Of a DNA stretch of 64,000 nt, positions 8,806 through 18,218 are shown one piece after another. How positions within the stretch are numbered: the stretch's first letter is position 1; each line of letters opens with the position of its first letter. Under the pieces are notes generated by a model, which was not told the origin of the DNA, searched no databases, and worked only from the letters and a program-made list of their open reading frames with translations. The translations under genes were made by a program, and so were the position numbers. Origin of the DNA: PALSA-350 sp963794165 (lineage in GTDB: Bacteria > Acidobacteriota > Terriglobia > Terriglobales > Acidobacteriaceae); assembly GCA_963794165.1 (NCBI GenBank), contig CAWCCT010000005.1, positions 124,001 through 188,000 on the forward strand, in the 5' to 3' direction.

Positions 8806-11244
8806 TCATTCGCAGCGCAGGGCCGTCATGGGGTCGACTGATGAGGCTCTCCAGGAGGGAAGCAGGCAGGCCACCCCGGCGACGGCAAGAAGGACGCACG
8901 ACACTCCCAAAATCAGCCATGGATTGTGGACGCTGTTTTCTACCCAACGGGAGATTAGCCGGTTCAGAGCCAGGCTGAGCAACAGCCCGGCCAGCAATCC
9001 GGAACCGACACTTACACCCGCTGATGCCAGCACGTTCCACCACACGTCCTTTTTCCTGGCACCCAATGCCATGCGGATACCGAATTCGTTGGTCCGCTGC
9101 ACGACCGAATAAGAAACTACACTGTATAGACCCACTGCCGCCAATAGCAGCGCCAGCATTGAAAATGCTCCAAAGAGGATCGAAACCAGGCGTCCTCTGG
9201 CCATTTCCGGTTCACGCTTGATCCACATTTCCAGATCGTCCGATCTGTTGTAAGCCTGCTGATCGGCGTCCACGGAGACAATCTGCCGGCGAATGCTGTG
9301 CAGAATCGCTTGTGGGTCGCCACGGCTTGCGACCAGAATCTGGGTATGCATCCACAGGTAAAGAGAATAGGGAAGAAAAATCGCCGGCCGTACCGGTTTG
9401 TCGAGGCCATCGTCCAACGCGTCGGCGACCACACCAATCACCTGCAGAGGGCCATCGCTGCCCGGCGCTGCCAGAGTATAAGGAGGCTCGTCCTTCAAAG
9501 TGGGGATCTTCAAGGAATGACCGAGAATGTCGCCGTTGGAGTAGTAGCGCCTGGCGAAGCTCTCATTCACCAGAACCATGGGAGCACTGTGCACCAGCTC
9601 CGTATGATCCCACACACGTCCCTTTTGTAGCGGCATATGCAAAGTGCTGAAATAGCCGGGATCGACAAAATTCAGTCTTGCCTTTTGTTCCTCAGAGGAG
9701 GGTCTCCCCAGCAATTCGAACGGCTGGTCCCAGCCGCTACTCGGAGGCGTTGCGTTGGTCGAAATCCCGGTGGACACTACATCAGGCAACGCGCCGATTG
9801 CATTGCGCAGCTGCTCATAATAAGTGACCCGCTCGGTGATGGTCTTGTAAGTGTTGTCATGCACCGGGATACCCACCGACATGACGTGGTGGGGGTCATA
9901 GCCAAGGGGAATACGCATCATGTGCAGAAAACCCTGGATGGCAGCGCCGGCCGCAGTCATCAGCAGCAAAGTCAAAGCAATCTGGCCGGCAATCAAGACG
10001 GTGTGAAATTGCTTTCCGCGCACCGTGCCGGCTACTTTGCGGGTGTTGGACTGCATTACCTGGCTGATCTGCGGCCGCGCCATTTGCAAGGCCGGGAACA
10101 AGCCAAAGAGAACGCCTGTGAGCACAGCGAGCGAGACGCTGAAGAGCAAAACCGGCACATTCACGTGGAAATCCGCTTCATGGGGAAACGAGTATTCCGG
10201 CAGGCCGGCCACAATCCACCCCAGGCTTTGATAGGCCAGCAGAATGCCTAATCCCGCGCCCGCGATAGCCAATAGGAGCGATTCAGTCAGAAGTTGGCGA
10301 ATCAGACGAAAACCGCTCGCCCCCACGGCTGAACGGACCGCGAACTCGTGTTGCCGCGCGGTGCCGCGCGCCAGCAGCAGAATGGAAACATTGCCGCACC
10401 CGATAGCCAGCAGCAACCCCACGGCTGCGAACAACAGGGCCATGGTGGGCCCTAATTCGTGCATGTAGTAGTAGCTTATGTTGCGCACCACGAGTTTGAA
10501 TTGTTTGGGGAAGTGGGCTGGGCTTTCTTTGGCAAACTGCTGGAAGATCGGAGCCAATTCTGCCGCCGCCGCGGCCTCAGTTACCCCCGGCTTGAGCTTG
10601 ATATAGGACCCCAAGGTGATGGTCGGCGACGAGGTGAGATTCAAGGGCAGATAAACGTCGCCATCCTCCCAGGTAAAGCGCGGCGGCAGCACACCCAGGA
10701 TGGTGTAGGTTTTATGGACCATCTGAATGGGCTTACCGACCACAGAGGGATCGCCGTTGAAATGCCGCTGCCAGAACTTGTGGCCTAACACCACCACTTG
10801 CGACGGCTCTTGCCCGTCTGGGGCATCGGAGGGCAGAAAATTGCGCCCCAGCATCGCCGGCATACCAAGGAATTGAAGACCGTTGCCGGTCAGGTAAACG
10901 CCGTGCACATCTTCCGGAACATCGCCGCCGGTGACAGTCAGGTTCCATTCATTAATGGCCATCACGGCTTCAAGAGAATGTGCCTGCCGTAGCTGCTGTA
11001 TCTGTGGGCCCGACAGGCCGCTCCAGTTGTCTTCATTTCCTGCCTTGTCCAGCAAAGAAACGGTGCAGATGCGGTCGGCGCCGGCATAGGGCCAGGGGTT
11101 CATCAGCACGGCGTAAACAATGCTGAAAACCGAAACAGTTGCGCCAATTCCCAGTGCGAGGGATAGAACGGCTGTCACTGCGAAGCCGGCATGATTGCCA
11201 AACTGGCGGAAGGCGAAGCGAACGTCCTGCAGGAATGTGAGCAT
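8806..11244 (-). CDS. ADOP-family ABC permease
   Basis: The 812-residue permease has TM1 at about 20-42 (FAVTAVLSLALGIGATVSVF) and a first MacB_PCD domain. FtsX block 1 starts near 270 (MALLFAAVGLLLAIGCGNVS), and a second PCD follows from about 385 (VLIAGQIALTLLLMTAAG). FtsX block 2 ends in SWRASSVDPMTALR. It starts directly at the short N-terminus without the ADOP helical extension. It is divergent from the membrane fusion protein gene at 11498 and is the only intact permease next to the export genes, so it is a good candidate for the permease of that system. A near-match to a sigma54 promoter lies 34-48 bases upstream of its ATG, which fits the NtrC-type regulator encoded in the same locus. 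Confidence 0.9.
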   Translation of the reverse strand: MLTFLQDVRFAFRQFGNHAGFAVTAVLSLALGIGATVSVFSIVYAVLMNPWPYAGADRICTVSLLDKAGNEDNWSGLSGPQIQQLRQAHSLEAVMAINEWNLTVTGGDVPEDVHGVYLTGNGLQFLGMPAMLGRNFLPSDAPDGQEPSQVVVLGHKFWQRHFNGDPSVVGKPIQMVHKTYTILGVLPPRFTWEDGDVYLPLNLTSSPTITLGSYIKLKPGVTEAAAAAELAPIFQQFAKESPAHFPKQFKLVVRNISYYYMHELGPTMALLFAAVGLLLAIGCGNVSILLLARGTARQHEFAVRSAVGASGFRLIRQLLTESLLLAIAGAGLGILLAYQSLGWIVAGLPEYSFPHEADFHVNVPVLLFSVSLAVLTGVLFGLFPALQMARPQISQVMQSNTRKVAGTVRGKQFHTVLIAGQIALTLLLMTAAGAAIQGFLHMMRIPLGYDPHHVMSVGIPVHDNTYKTITERVTYYEQLRNAIGALPDVVSTGISTNATPPSSGWDQPFELLGRPSSEEQKARLNFVDPGYFSTLHMPLQKGRVWDHTELVHSAPMVLVNESFARRYYSNGDILGHSLKIPTLKDEPPYTLAAPGSDGPLQVIGVVADALDDGLDKPVRPAIFLPYSLYLWMHTQILVASRGDPQAILHSIRRQIVSVDADQQAYNRSDDLEMWIKREPEMARGRLVSILFGAFSMLALLLAAVGLYSVVSYSVVQRTNEFGIRMALGARKKDVWWNVLASAGVSVGSGLLAGLLLSLALNRLISRWVENSVHNPWLILGVSCVLLAVAGVACLLPSWRASSVDPMTALRCE

Positions 11245-11277
11245 GTTGTCCCCGAGCCTGGAATAGCAACTGTCTCA

Positions 11278-11292
11278 CCAAAGACGCTGCCA
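11278..11292 (-). promoter_or_regulatory. Candidate sigma54 (-24/-12) promoter for the 8806-11244 permease
   Basis: Read on the minus strand the 15 bases are TGGCAGCGTCTTTGG, against the consensus TGGCACGNNNNTTGC. The -24 TGGCA and the TTG of -12 match at exact spacing, but the last C of the -12 GC is G. The predicted start is ~23 bases ahead of the ATG, leaving room for a GGGGACAAC ribosome-binding site. The -12 mismatch keeps this tentative. The rest of 11245-11497 shows nothing else I can support. Confidence 0.3.
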
Positions 11293-11497
11293 CCGCGCAT
11301 ATCGTTCCTGGCAAGCCTCAACGAGACGACTGCGCAGTGAGACGGCGGTGACCCGGATGTCCAAAAGTGGACAGTGGAGGCCAAAATTGAACAAAGCCAA
11401 AGGCTCTTGCGTATGTGTGCATGATGGTAAACCGGCTAAACGAATGGAGAAGCGCTGCGAAGTGGATTTGGTCACTAGCATGCATTAGCACTTAACG

Positions 11498-12758
11498 ATG
11501 GATATCTCACGCCCAGATCTAAAGGCCAAGAAGCGGAAGCGGCAGGTATTGACGATAGCCGTTGGTGTTGTCGTGCTCGCGGCGGTCACTTTTCTCGTGA
11601 TGCGGCTGAAGCCGGCGGCCCCGACCGTTGACCGTTCGACTGTGTGGACCGACACAGTGAAGCGCGGACCGATGGTGCGCCAGGTGCGCGGACTCGGAAC
11701 CCTGGTTCCGCGCGAAGACGCGATTCGCCAAATCCCGGCCCAGACGGAAGCTACCGTGGTGCGCATCCTCACCCTGCCAGGGTCGGAGGTGAAGCCCGAC
11801 ACCATTATTCTGGAGTTAAGCGATCCAACTGTCTACCCAGCAAGCACTGGATGCCGAGCTTTCGCTCAAATCGGCGCGCGCGGATCTAAGGAACGTACAA
11901 GTGAAGGTACAAAGCGACTTGATGGCGCAAAAGTCTGCCGCGGCCACCGTGAACGCCGATTACAAGCAGGCGCAGCGGCAGGCGCAGACGGATAAGTCGC
12001 TCTACGGGCTGGGGGTCATTTCCGGTCTTGCCTACAACGGCTCCCAAGGCAAAGCAGATGAACTGAGTACACGGAACAAACTCGAAGAGCAAACCGTAGA
12101 CATTAATGAGAAGGCCATCGAATCGCAGTTGGCGGTCCAGCAGGCCAAGGTGGAGCAGGCTCAGGCTATCTATGACCTTAAGAAACAACAATTGGACGCG
12201 CTCAAGGTGCGCGCGGGGATCGCGGGCGTGCTGACCAGTGTGCCCCTCGCTGTGGGCCAGCACGTGACCCTGGGCACCATGGTGGCCGAGGTGGTGCAGC
12301 CCAATCAACTGAAAGCGCAGCTGAAGATCGCTGAGACCCAGGCGCGCGATATCAAATTTGGACAGCCGGCCTCTATCGACACCCATAACGGCCTGGCCGA
12401 TGGCACGGTCTCGAGGATCGACCCGGCGGTAGTGAATGGCACCGTCACAGTCGACGTGGAGTTGACTGGCAAACTTCCCGACGGGGCGCGTACTGACTTA
12501 AGCGTCGACGGCACGATTGATCTGGAAAGGTTGAAGGACGTTCTGTATGTGGGGCGGCCGGCCTTCGGCAACGAGGAGAGCACGATCAGCCTCTTCCGCC
12601 TGGATCCGGATGGCAAAGGAGCCGTTCGCGTTCCGGTCAAGGTGGGTCGCGCCTCGGTAAACGCGATTCAGGTTTTGCAAGGGCTCCATGAAGGCGACAC
12701 AGTGATTTTGAGCGACATGTCCCGGTATGACACGACGGACCGAATTCGGCTGGACTAA
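11498..12758 (+). pseudogene. Membrane fusion protein (HlyD/MacA type), single-base frameshift
   Basis: Two overlapping frames together encode one periplasmic adaptor. The first part (from 11498) has an N-terminal TM (VLTIAVGVVVLAAVTFLV) and the start of the lipoyl/barrel region (VRQVRGLGTLVPREDA). After PTVY the frame is lost. One base inserted in the CCC run 11836-11838 explains it: without it the reading continues QQALDAELSLKSARADL into the coiled-coil hairpin (about 130-240), the second lipoyl half (KVRAGIAGVLTSVPLAVGQH) and the beta-barrel domain. The restored protein would be 419 residues, normal for MacA-like adaptors. It lies 48 bases upstream of the ATPase gene and would link the ADOP permease to the TolC channel. 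Either a true pseudogene or a sequencing indel. Confidence 0.85.
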
Positions 12759-12806
12759 CTGAAGCAAAACGCAAATCCAATTACGAGCAAATTTAGGAGC
12801 GAAGGC

Positions 12807-13517
12807 ATGCAGCCACTGATACAGATAGAAGCAATGACCAAGATTTTCTACACCGAGGAGATCGAGACCCATGCGCTCGCCGGCGTTCACCTCTCTATAG
12901 ATCGGGGTGAATATGTGGCCATGTCAGGGCCTTCCGGTTGCGGCAAATCGACCCTGTTGTCGATTATCGGTCTGCTGGATACTCCAACCGCCGGCAAGTA
13001 CGAGCTGAACGGCCGTTCCGTGGAGAATCTGAAATTTGCTGAGCGGTCGCGCATTCGTAACCAGGAAATTGGCTTCATCTTTCAGAGCTTCAATTTGATT
13101 GGCGATCTTACTGTGGCGGAGAATGTGGAATTGCCGCTGACTTACCGGTCCGGAATGGCTTCAAGCGACCGCAAGAGCCGGGTGCAGGAATCTCTGGAGC
13201 GCGTGGGCATGGCCCATCGCATGCGTCACTATCCCTCACAGCTCTCCGGCGGCCAGCAGCAACGCGTCGCTGTCGCTCGCGCACTGGCGGGTTCACCCTC
13301 CATCCTGCTGGCCGACGAACCTACCGGGAACCTGGACTCGAAAAATGGCGAGGCGGTGATGGAGCTGCTCAAGAATCTGCACCGTGAAGGAGCGACGATC
13401 TGCATGGTGACGCACGACCCTCGTTTTGCCCGCCATGCTGACCGCAATATTCACCTGTTCGATGGGAAGATTGTCGCCGAGGGTGAATTTGCGGATCATG
13501 CTCTCGAGCTGCAATGA
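12807..13517 (+). CDS. ABC transporter ATPase (MacB/LolD type), canonical
   Basis: The 236-residue cytosolic ATPase has Walker A GPSGCGKST (about 40-48), Q-loop FIFQSFNLI, signature LSGGQQQRVAVARAL, Walker B ILLADEPTGNLDS with an intact D-loop, and H-loop VTHD. It is of the size and type that drives MacB, FtsX and LolCE permeases. The ribosome-binding site AGGAGCGAAGG lies just before the ATG. It follows the adaptor gene by 48 bases and precedes, across a repeat element, a second and less canonical ATPase. It should energise one of the orphan permeases encoded in this locus. Confidence 0.93.
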   Translation: MQPLIQIEAMTKIFYTEEIETHALAGVHLSIDRGEYVAMSGPSGCGKSTLLSIIGLLDTPTAGKYELNGRSVENLKFAERSRIRNQEIGFIFQSFNLIGDLTVAENVELPLTYRSGMASSDRKSRVQESLERVGMAHRMRHYPSQLSGGQQQRVAVARALAGSPSILLADEPTGNLDSKNGEAVMELLKNLHREGATICMVTHDPRFARHADRNIHLFDGKIVAEGEFADHALELQ

Positions 13518-13566
13518 GCGCTTGTGTTGAAGCGATTCGGCGTCACGTTAAACACAGGACGAACGG

Positions 13567-13820
13567 GTCTGTGTGAGAACCTGCTGGATAAGATGATGGG
13601 TGCCCAGGTCTCGCTTTTGAGACCTGGGATCCTTCACGCAAATGCCAAATTGGAGAACTCTAGCTTCGAGAAAGTCCTAGGTACTAATGCCACTCGATCG
13701 AATTCTCACGCACACTCTGCTTGAGAACTCGGATCCGCCGGCATTTGCGTGAAGGATCCCAGGTCTCAAAAGCGAGACCTGGGGCACCCATCATCTTATC
13801 CAGGGGGTTCTCACACAGAC
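13567..13820. repeat. Dispersed element with terminal inverted repeats, copy B
   Basis: This second copy of the 8574-8801 element has left end GTCTGTGTGAGAACCTGCTG and right end (reverse complement) GTCTGTGTGAGAACCCCCTG. The same CCCAGGTCTC hairpins and the same core (AATTGGAGAACTCTAGCTTC) are present. It carries ~25 extra bases near 13720-13738 relative to copy A. It sits in the 403-base gap between the two ATPase genes, so it interrupts what would otherwise be a compact operon; the rest of that gap shows no gene. Confidence 0.8.
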
Positions 13821-13920
13821 TCTAACGTCCTGGGCTACTTTCACGCCGTCGCCTCGGGACTCTTTCGTCCCTAACAGGGACTTACTCAGGTCGATTCGTA
13901 TGGTCGATGAAGGGTTATCA

Positions 13921-14628
13921 ATGATCTCGCTCGAAAATATTGAAAGAAGTTACAAGACCGGCGCCGGCCAAACTTGGGTTCTGAGGCGTATCAAGCTGAA
14001 GATCGAGGCGGGTGAATTTATCACCATCATGGGACCTTCCGGGGCAGGGAAGTCGTCGCTGCTGAATGTGTTGGCGCTGCTCGACGATCAATGGGCCGGA
14101 GCATATTGGTTCAATGGCGAAGCGGTCCACTCCATGAATCGTAAGCAAAGGTCCGACCTGGCCAGGCGCAACATCGGCATGGTTTTCCAGAGCTACCATC
14201 TGCTCGATGACCTCAACGTCGCGGAAAATATCGATCTTCCGCTCTCCTATAAAAATATCTCCCGCTCCGAGCGCCAGGCCATGGTCGCGGACACGCTGGA
14301 CCGTTTCAATATTGTGGGCAAGAAAGATCTCTTTCCCAACCAGCTGTCGGGCGGCCAACAACAACTGGTTGGGATTGCCCGCGCGGTGATTCATCGCCCG
14401 GCTTTGCTGCTTGCCGATGAGCCGACGGGCAATCTTCACTCCTCGCAGGCGAAGGAGATTATGGAGCTCTTCCAGCAGCTGAACCGGGAGGGAACAACCA
14501 TCGTGCAGGTAACGCACTCGGAGGTAAATGCCAGCTATGGCGGCAGGGTGCTTGAGGTCCGGGATGGATGGCTGGTGGCGGATACAGCCAACCCCGGGTT
14601 GAACCAGGCGACCGAGGTGAAGGCATGA
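13921..14628 (+). CDS. ABC transporter ATPase with altered signature and D-loop
   Basis: The 235-residue MacB/LolD-type ATPase has Walker A GPSGAGKSS, Q-loop MVFQSYHLL and H-loop VTHS. The signature reads LSGGQQQLVGIARAV (Leu where Arg is usual), and Walker B LLLADEPTGNLHSS has His in place of the D-loop Asp. This suggests one composite ATP site would be weakened if it pairs with the canonical ATPase at 12807. I choose the ATG at 13921, six bases after GAAGGG (13909-13914), over the in-frame ATG at 13900. Its stop overlaps the TolC start (ATGA), so the two are translationally coupled. Confidence 0.9.
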   Translation: MISLENIERSYKTGAGQTWVLRRIKLKIEAGEFITIMGPSGAGKSSLLNVLALLDDQWAGAYWFNGEAVHSMNRKQRSDLARRNIGMVFQSYHLLDDLNVAENIDLPLSYKNISRSERQAMVADTLDRFNIVGKKDLFPNQLSGGQQQLVGIARAVIHRPALLLADEPTGNLHSSQAKEIMELFQQLNREGTTIVQVTHSEVNASYGGRVLEVRDGWLVADTANPGLNQATEVKA

Positions 14629-16619
14629 GGAGTGTCTCCTGCGCGGGCAGCATGGTGCAGAAAACATGGTCTGTGTTGTGTGCAGCGGGCCTTCTGGTCT
14701 CGACTACCTTTGCTCAATCAACCCCCGCGGGGCCCTTGCCTTCCGCGCCCGCCGGCTCGCAGCAGTCTCCGCCCCAGACCATCGCACAGCAGGCGCAAAC
14801 GGCGGCGCAACCGCAGCCGGTTACCTACCAGGGACCTTTCCACATTGAACTGCCGCATTCCCACAACCCCTTAGCGTCCTATAGGCCGAGCACTGTGCCG
14901 GAACTCAACCTGCAAAATTCGCCGCGCCTCTACGACCTCATTCGCGACGGCAAGCTCCGCATCTCGCTCCAGGACGCGATCGCTTTGGCGCTCGAAAATA
15001 ATCTCGTGCTCGCTTCCTTCCGCTACAACTTTCCCATCGCGCAAGCCGATCTTCAGCGCACCAAGGCGGGAGGCAATGCCAACGGCGTCAATATCGGCGT
15101 GGTCCAGACCACGCAGAGCGGCTTTGGCGCCTCCGCGGGCGGGGGTGGCTCCTCGAGCTCCTCGAATGCGGCCGCAGGCGCCGGCGGCATCGTCACCTCC
15201 ACTCTTGGCGCCGGCGCGGCCGTTCCCTCGTTCGACCCCTACCTCAACTTCTCCGGCTTTGTGCAACACACCGTCACCCCGGAGCCGAACGTTGCCACGG
15301 TCGGCACCGAACTCTTTAAGCAAAACAATATTGAGGTCGAAACCCAGTACCAACAGTACTTTCCGCTCGGCACCTACCTGCAGGTCAACTACATCGGCCA
15401 GCGCACCGCCAACAACAGCCCTTTTTTCGCAGTCAATCCCGAACTGTATTCCAATTTCCAGCTCTTGCTGAGCCAACCGCTTCTGTACGGATTTGGCCTT
15501 GCCAGCAACGAGCGCTACATCCACATCGCCAGAAGAAACCTGCAGACCACCGATCTCGCCTTTAAGCAGCAGGTCATCGCCACCGTGACCGACATTGAAA
15601 ACCTCTATTGGGATCTGGTCAACGCTTATCAGGACGTGCAGGTGAAGACCCGGTCATTGGAATATGCCAATCAGACCCTGACCGACGACCAGAAACAGTT
15701 GGAGCTGCTCAACATTCCTGCGCTGCAGGTCATGAAGGACCAATCTGCGGTTGCTACCAGCGAGGGTGACCTTACCGTTGCCAAGGCCACGCTGAGGCAC
15801 AACGAGCTGCTGATTAAGAACGATCTCACCCGAACCGACGACCCGTCCATCGACGAAATCCCCGTCGTTCCTCTCGACCTCCAAGGCGGTCCCGATCCCA
15901 ACGAATCGCAGTCCATCACCCAGCTGATCGACGAGGCCATGAAGAACCGCCCTGAAGTCGCGATTTTCCGTAATCAGGCTGAGGTTCTGCGCCAGAGCGT
16001 CAAGGACATCAACAGCGAGCTGCTGCCTCAACTCAATTTGTACGGCTACTACGGAGGCACGGGCGCCGCCGGCCCTAAAAACCCGTTTTGCACTCTAGGC
16101 GCGCAGGAGTGCGCCACCAGCCTGCCCACCGACTTCTCCAGCATGTTCGTTAACACCTTCAACTACTCGGCGCCCCAGTACGAGGTTGGGGTCAATCTCT
16201 CCATCAACCTCCGCAACCGTGTGGTCAAAGCCGACCAGTTCCGCGCGGTGCTCGCGTACCGCCAAAGCCAGATCTCCCAGGAGCAGCAGCAGAAGAGCCT
16301 TCGCTTCGACATCCGCGACTCGCAGTTCGCTCTCGAGCAGGCGCAAGCCCGCGTGGCGGCCACGCAGAAGGCACGCGATCTGGCGCAGAAGACGTTTGAT
16401 ATCGCCAAGAAGGAGCAAGACATAGGAGCGCTGTCCAGGTATGACACCCTGATTGCGGAAGAAGGCCTCGCGGTCGCTGAATCCGCGTTTTTTACCGCGC
16501 AGACAGCCTATGAAAAGGCGAAGGCGGATATTGACCGCGCTACTGGAACGACGTTGGACCGAACGGGCGTGTCGATAGACGACGCAAGAAATGGCGTCGT
16601 CGCTCAGAGCAGGCCTTAG
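14625..16619 (+). CDS. TolC-family outer membrane efflux protein
   Basis: The 664-residue precursor has a signal peptide (hydrophobic near 15-30, ending TTFAQS), a Pro/Ala/Gln-rich linker, and two outer-membrane efflux repeats rich in long coiled coils (QDAIALALENNLVLAS near 110; QAEVLRQSVKDINSELLPQLN near 450). A Gly/Ser-rich insert (about 165-190) interrupts the first repeat. It is longer than E. coli TolC (~490), as is common in Acidobacteriota. The ATG at 14625 overlaps the upstream ATPase stop in ATGA and follows GAGGTGAAGG. It forms the outer-membrane channel of the exporter with the adaptor at 11498. Confidence 0.92.
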   Translation: MRSVSCAGSMVQKTWSVLCAAGLLVSTTFAQSTPAGPLPSAPAGSQQSPPQTIAQQAQTAAQPQPVTYQGPFHIELPHSHNPLASYRPSTVPELNLQNSPRLYDLIRDGKLRISLQDAIALALENNLVLASFRYNFPIAQADLQRTKAGGNANGVNIGVVQTTQSGFGASAGGGGSSSSSNAAAGAGGIVTSTLGAGAAVPSFDPYLNFSGFVQHTVTPEPNVATVGTELFKQNNIEVETQYQQYFPLGTYLQVNYIGQRTANNSPFFAVNPELYSNFQLLLSQPLLYGFGLASNERYIHIARRNLQTTDLAFKQQVIATVTDIENLYWDLVNAYQDVQVKTRSLEYANQTLTDDQKQLELLNIPALQVMKDQSAVATSEGDLTVAKATLRHNELLIKNDLTRTDDPSIDEIPVVPLDLQGGPDPNESQSITQLIDEAMKNRPEVAIFRNQAEVLRQSVKDINSELLPQLNLYGYYGGTGAAGPKNPFCTLGAQECATSLPTDFSSMFVNTFNYSAPQYEVGVNLSINLRNRVVKADQFRAVLAYRQSQISQEQQQKSLRFDIRDSQFALEQAQARVAATQKARDLAQKTFDIAKKEQDIGALSRYDTLIAEEGLAVAESAFFTAQTAYEKAKADIDRATGTTLDRTGVSIDDARNGVVAQSRP

Positions 16620-16623
16620 CGGA

Positions 16624-16735
16624 CGCTTTCGCAAAAGCGCAGGGGCTAAAGCCCGGATGTTTGTTGAACCTCAACGGCCCGACTAAAGTCGTGCCCTGAT
16701 ACAAAGCATCGAGGCGGTTCTCACGCACACTTTTT
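16624..16735. repeat. Intergenic hairpin repeat downstream of the TolC gene
   Basis: Just past the TolC stop lies CGCTTT-cgca-AAAGCG (16624-16639), then GGGCTAAAGCCC, then GACTAAAGTC (16681-16690) within CGACTAAAGTCGTGCCCTGA. The segment ends GGTTCTCACGCACAC, which resembles the ends of the 8574 and 13567 elements. The first hairpin could help terminate the exporter transcript, but there is no U-tract. The rest of the gap to 16814 shows nothing further. Confidence 0.5.
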
Positions 16736-16814
16736 AGCCCGTACCCTTTCGCTGAAGGGCTGCCGGGGGAGAATAATAAGGGTTTCTTGCAGCAGCACTA
16801 TACTTAAGGCAACC

Positions 16815-18218
16815 ATGGCAACCTTCTCGCAAGCCGCTAAGGAGCCCTTGGGCGCTCGCGCCAAGGACGCGCCCAGGATACTCGCCGCGGATGATCAACC
16901 CCATATTCTGGATGCGATCGAGTTGCTGCTCGAGCCTCAGGGCTATCGGGTAGCGAGGGCGCAATCTCCTCGCGAAGTACTGGATAGGGTGGCCAGCGAG
17001 TCATTCGATGCGCTCCTCATCGACCTCAATTACACCCGCGATACTACTTCCGGCGCGGAAGGCCTGGAATTGTTGGCCCAGCTAAGTGCTCATGACAGCC
17101 GGCTGCGCATCATCGTCATGACGGCCTGGGCCAATGTCGATCTGGCGGTCGAGTCCATGCGCCGCGGGGCCTGCGATTTTATTCAGAAGCCGTGGGAGAA
17201 TGCGCGGTTAATTTCGATTGTGCGCACCCAGATTGAACTGCGGCGGGCGGTTCAGCAGGCCGAAATCCTGGAGGCGGAAAATCGCCTGCTGCGCGCCGAA
17301 GGACGGCCTGAACTGATCGCCAAGGCGTCTTCCATGCAACCCGTGCTGGAGCTCTTGGCGCGCATTGGACCCTCCGATGCCAACGTGCTGATCACCGGAG
17401 AGCATGGAACGGGCAAAGAAATCGTGGCGCAAACGCTGCACGCACTCTCCTCCCGCGCGGCCCGCTCCCTGGTTGCGGTAAATACCGGCGCACTGGCTGA
17501 GGGCACCTTCGAGAGCGAGCTGTTCGGGCACGTCAAAGGAGCTTTTACCGACGCGCGCACGGACCGCATCGGGCGCTTCGAGCTGGCAGACCGGGGCACC
17601 CTCTTCCTGGACGAAATTGCCAACGTTCCGATGCGCCAACAGGCCAAGCTGCTAAGAGTGCTGGAGACGGGCGACCTGGAACGCGTGGGATCTTCGCAAA
17701 CCAGGCGGGTGAATGTACGTCTGCTCTCGGCTACGAATGCAGACTTGCAGGAGGAGTGCGCCCAAGCCCGCTTTCGCGAGGATCTGCTCTTCCGACTGAA
17801 TACGGTTGAAATTCATCTTCCCCCGCTGCGCGACCGCCGGGAAGATATTCCGGTGCTCGCTGGACACTTCCTCGCCCGCTATACATCTCGTTACCGCAAG
17901 GCTGTGACCGGCTTCGAGCCCAGCGCGCTGGAAGCGATGTTCCAGCATAGCTGGCCCGGGAACGTGAGAGAACTCGACCACTCGATTGAGCGCGCCGTCC
18001 TGATGGCGCGAGGTCCGCGGATACAAAACGCTGACCTTGGCTTGAGCCAGGTGCGGTCTTCCGCCCAGAGTCTCGATGAGCTAAGCCTCGAGGCAGTGGA
18101 AAGCATTCTCATCCGTAAGGCGCTGTCCCGGGCCGGCGGCAACGTCAGCCATGCGGCAGAGGCGTTGGGATTAAGCCGTGGGGCGCTCTATCGCCGGATG
18201 GAGAAGTATGGAATCTGA
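16815..18218 (+). CDS. NtrC-type sigma54-dependent response regulator
   Basis: The 467-residue regulator has a receiver domain (1-~130) with the acidic pair in AADDQ and phospho-acceptor Asp70 in LLIDLNY. An AAA+ domain (~165-385) follows, with Walker A GEHGTGKE, the sigma54-contact loop GAFTDA, and a Walker B region GTLFLDEIAN. A Fis-type helix-turn-helix ends the protein (NVSHAAEALGLSRGALYRRM). It activates sigma54 promoters when phosphorylated. The histidine kinase start overlaps its stop, so both are made together. Its position after TolC and before a permease indicates it controls the exporter genes. Confidence 0.95.
   Translation: MATFSQAAKEPLGARAKDAPRILAADDQPHILDAIELLLEPQGYRVARAQSPREVLDRVASESFDALLIDLNYTRDTTSGAEGLELLAQLSAHDSRLRIIVMTAWANVDLAVESMRRGACDFIQKPWENARLISIVRTQIELRRAVQQAEILEAENRLLRAEGRPELIAKASSMQPVLELLARIGPSDANVLITGEHGTGKEIVAQTLHALSSRAARSLVAVNTGALAEGTFESELFGHVKGAFTDARTDRIGRFELADRGTLFLDEIANVPMRQQAKLLRVLETGDLERVGSSQTRRVNVRLLSATNADLQEECAQARFREDLLFRLNTVEIHLPPLRDRREDIPVLAGHFLARYTSRYRKAVTGFEPSALEAMFQHSWPGNVRELDHSIERAVLMARGPRIQNADLGLSQVRSSAQSLDELSLEAVESILIRKALSRAGGNVSHAAEALGLSRGALYRRMEKYGI

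Noticed and set aside
11498..12758. Programmed ribosomal frameshift in the adaptor gene
   Set aside because: No slippery heptamer or downstream structure is evident at CCC 11836-11838; a simple one-base insertion explains it better.
8574..13820. Repeats spaced in a CRISPR-like manner
   Set aside because: Only two long copies 5 kb apart with inverted arms; no short direct repeats with unique spacers and no cas genes.
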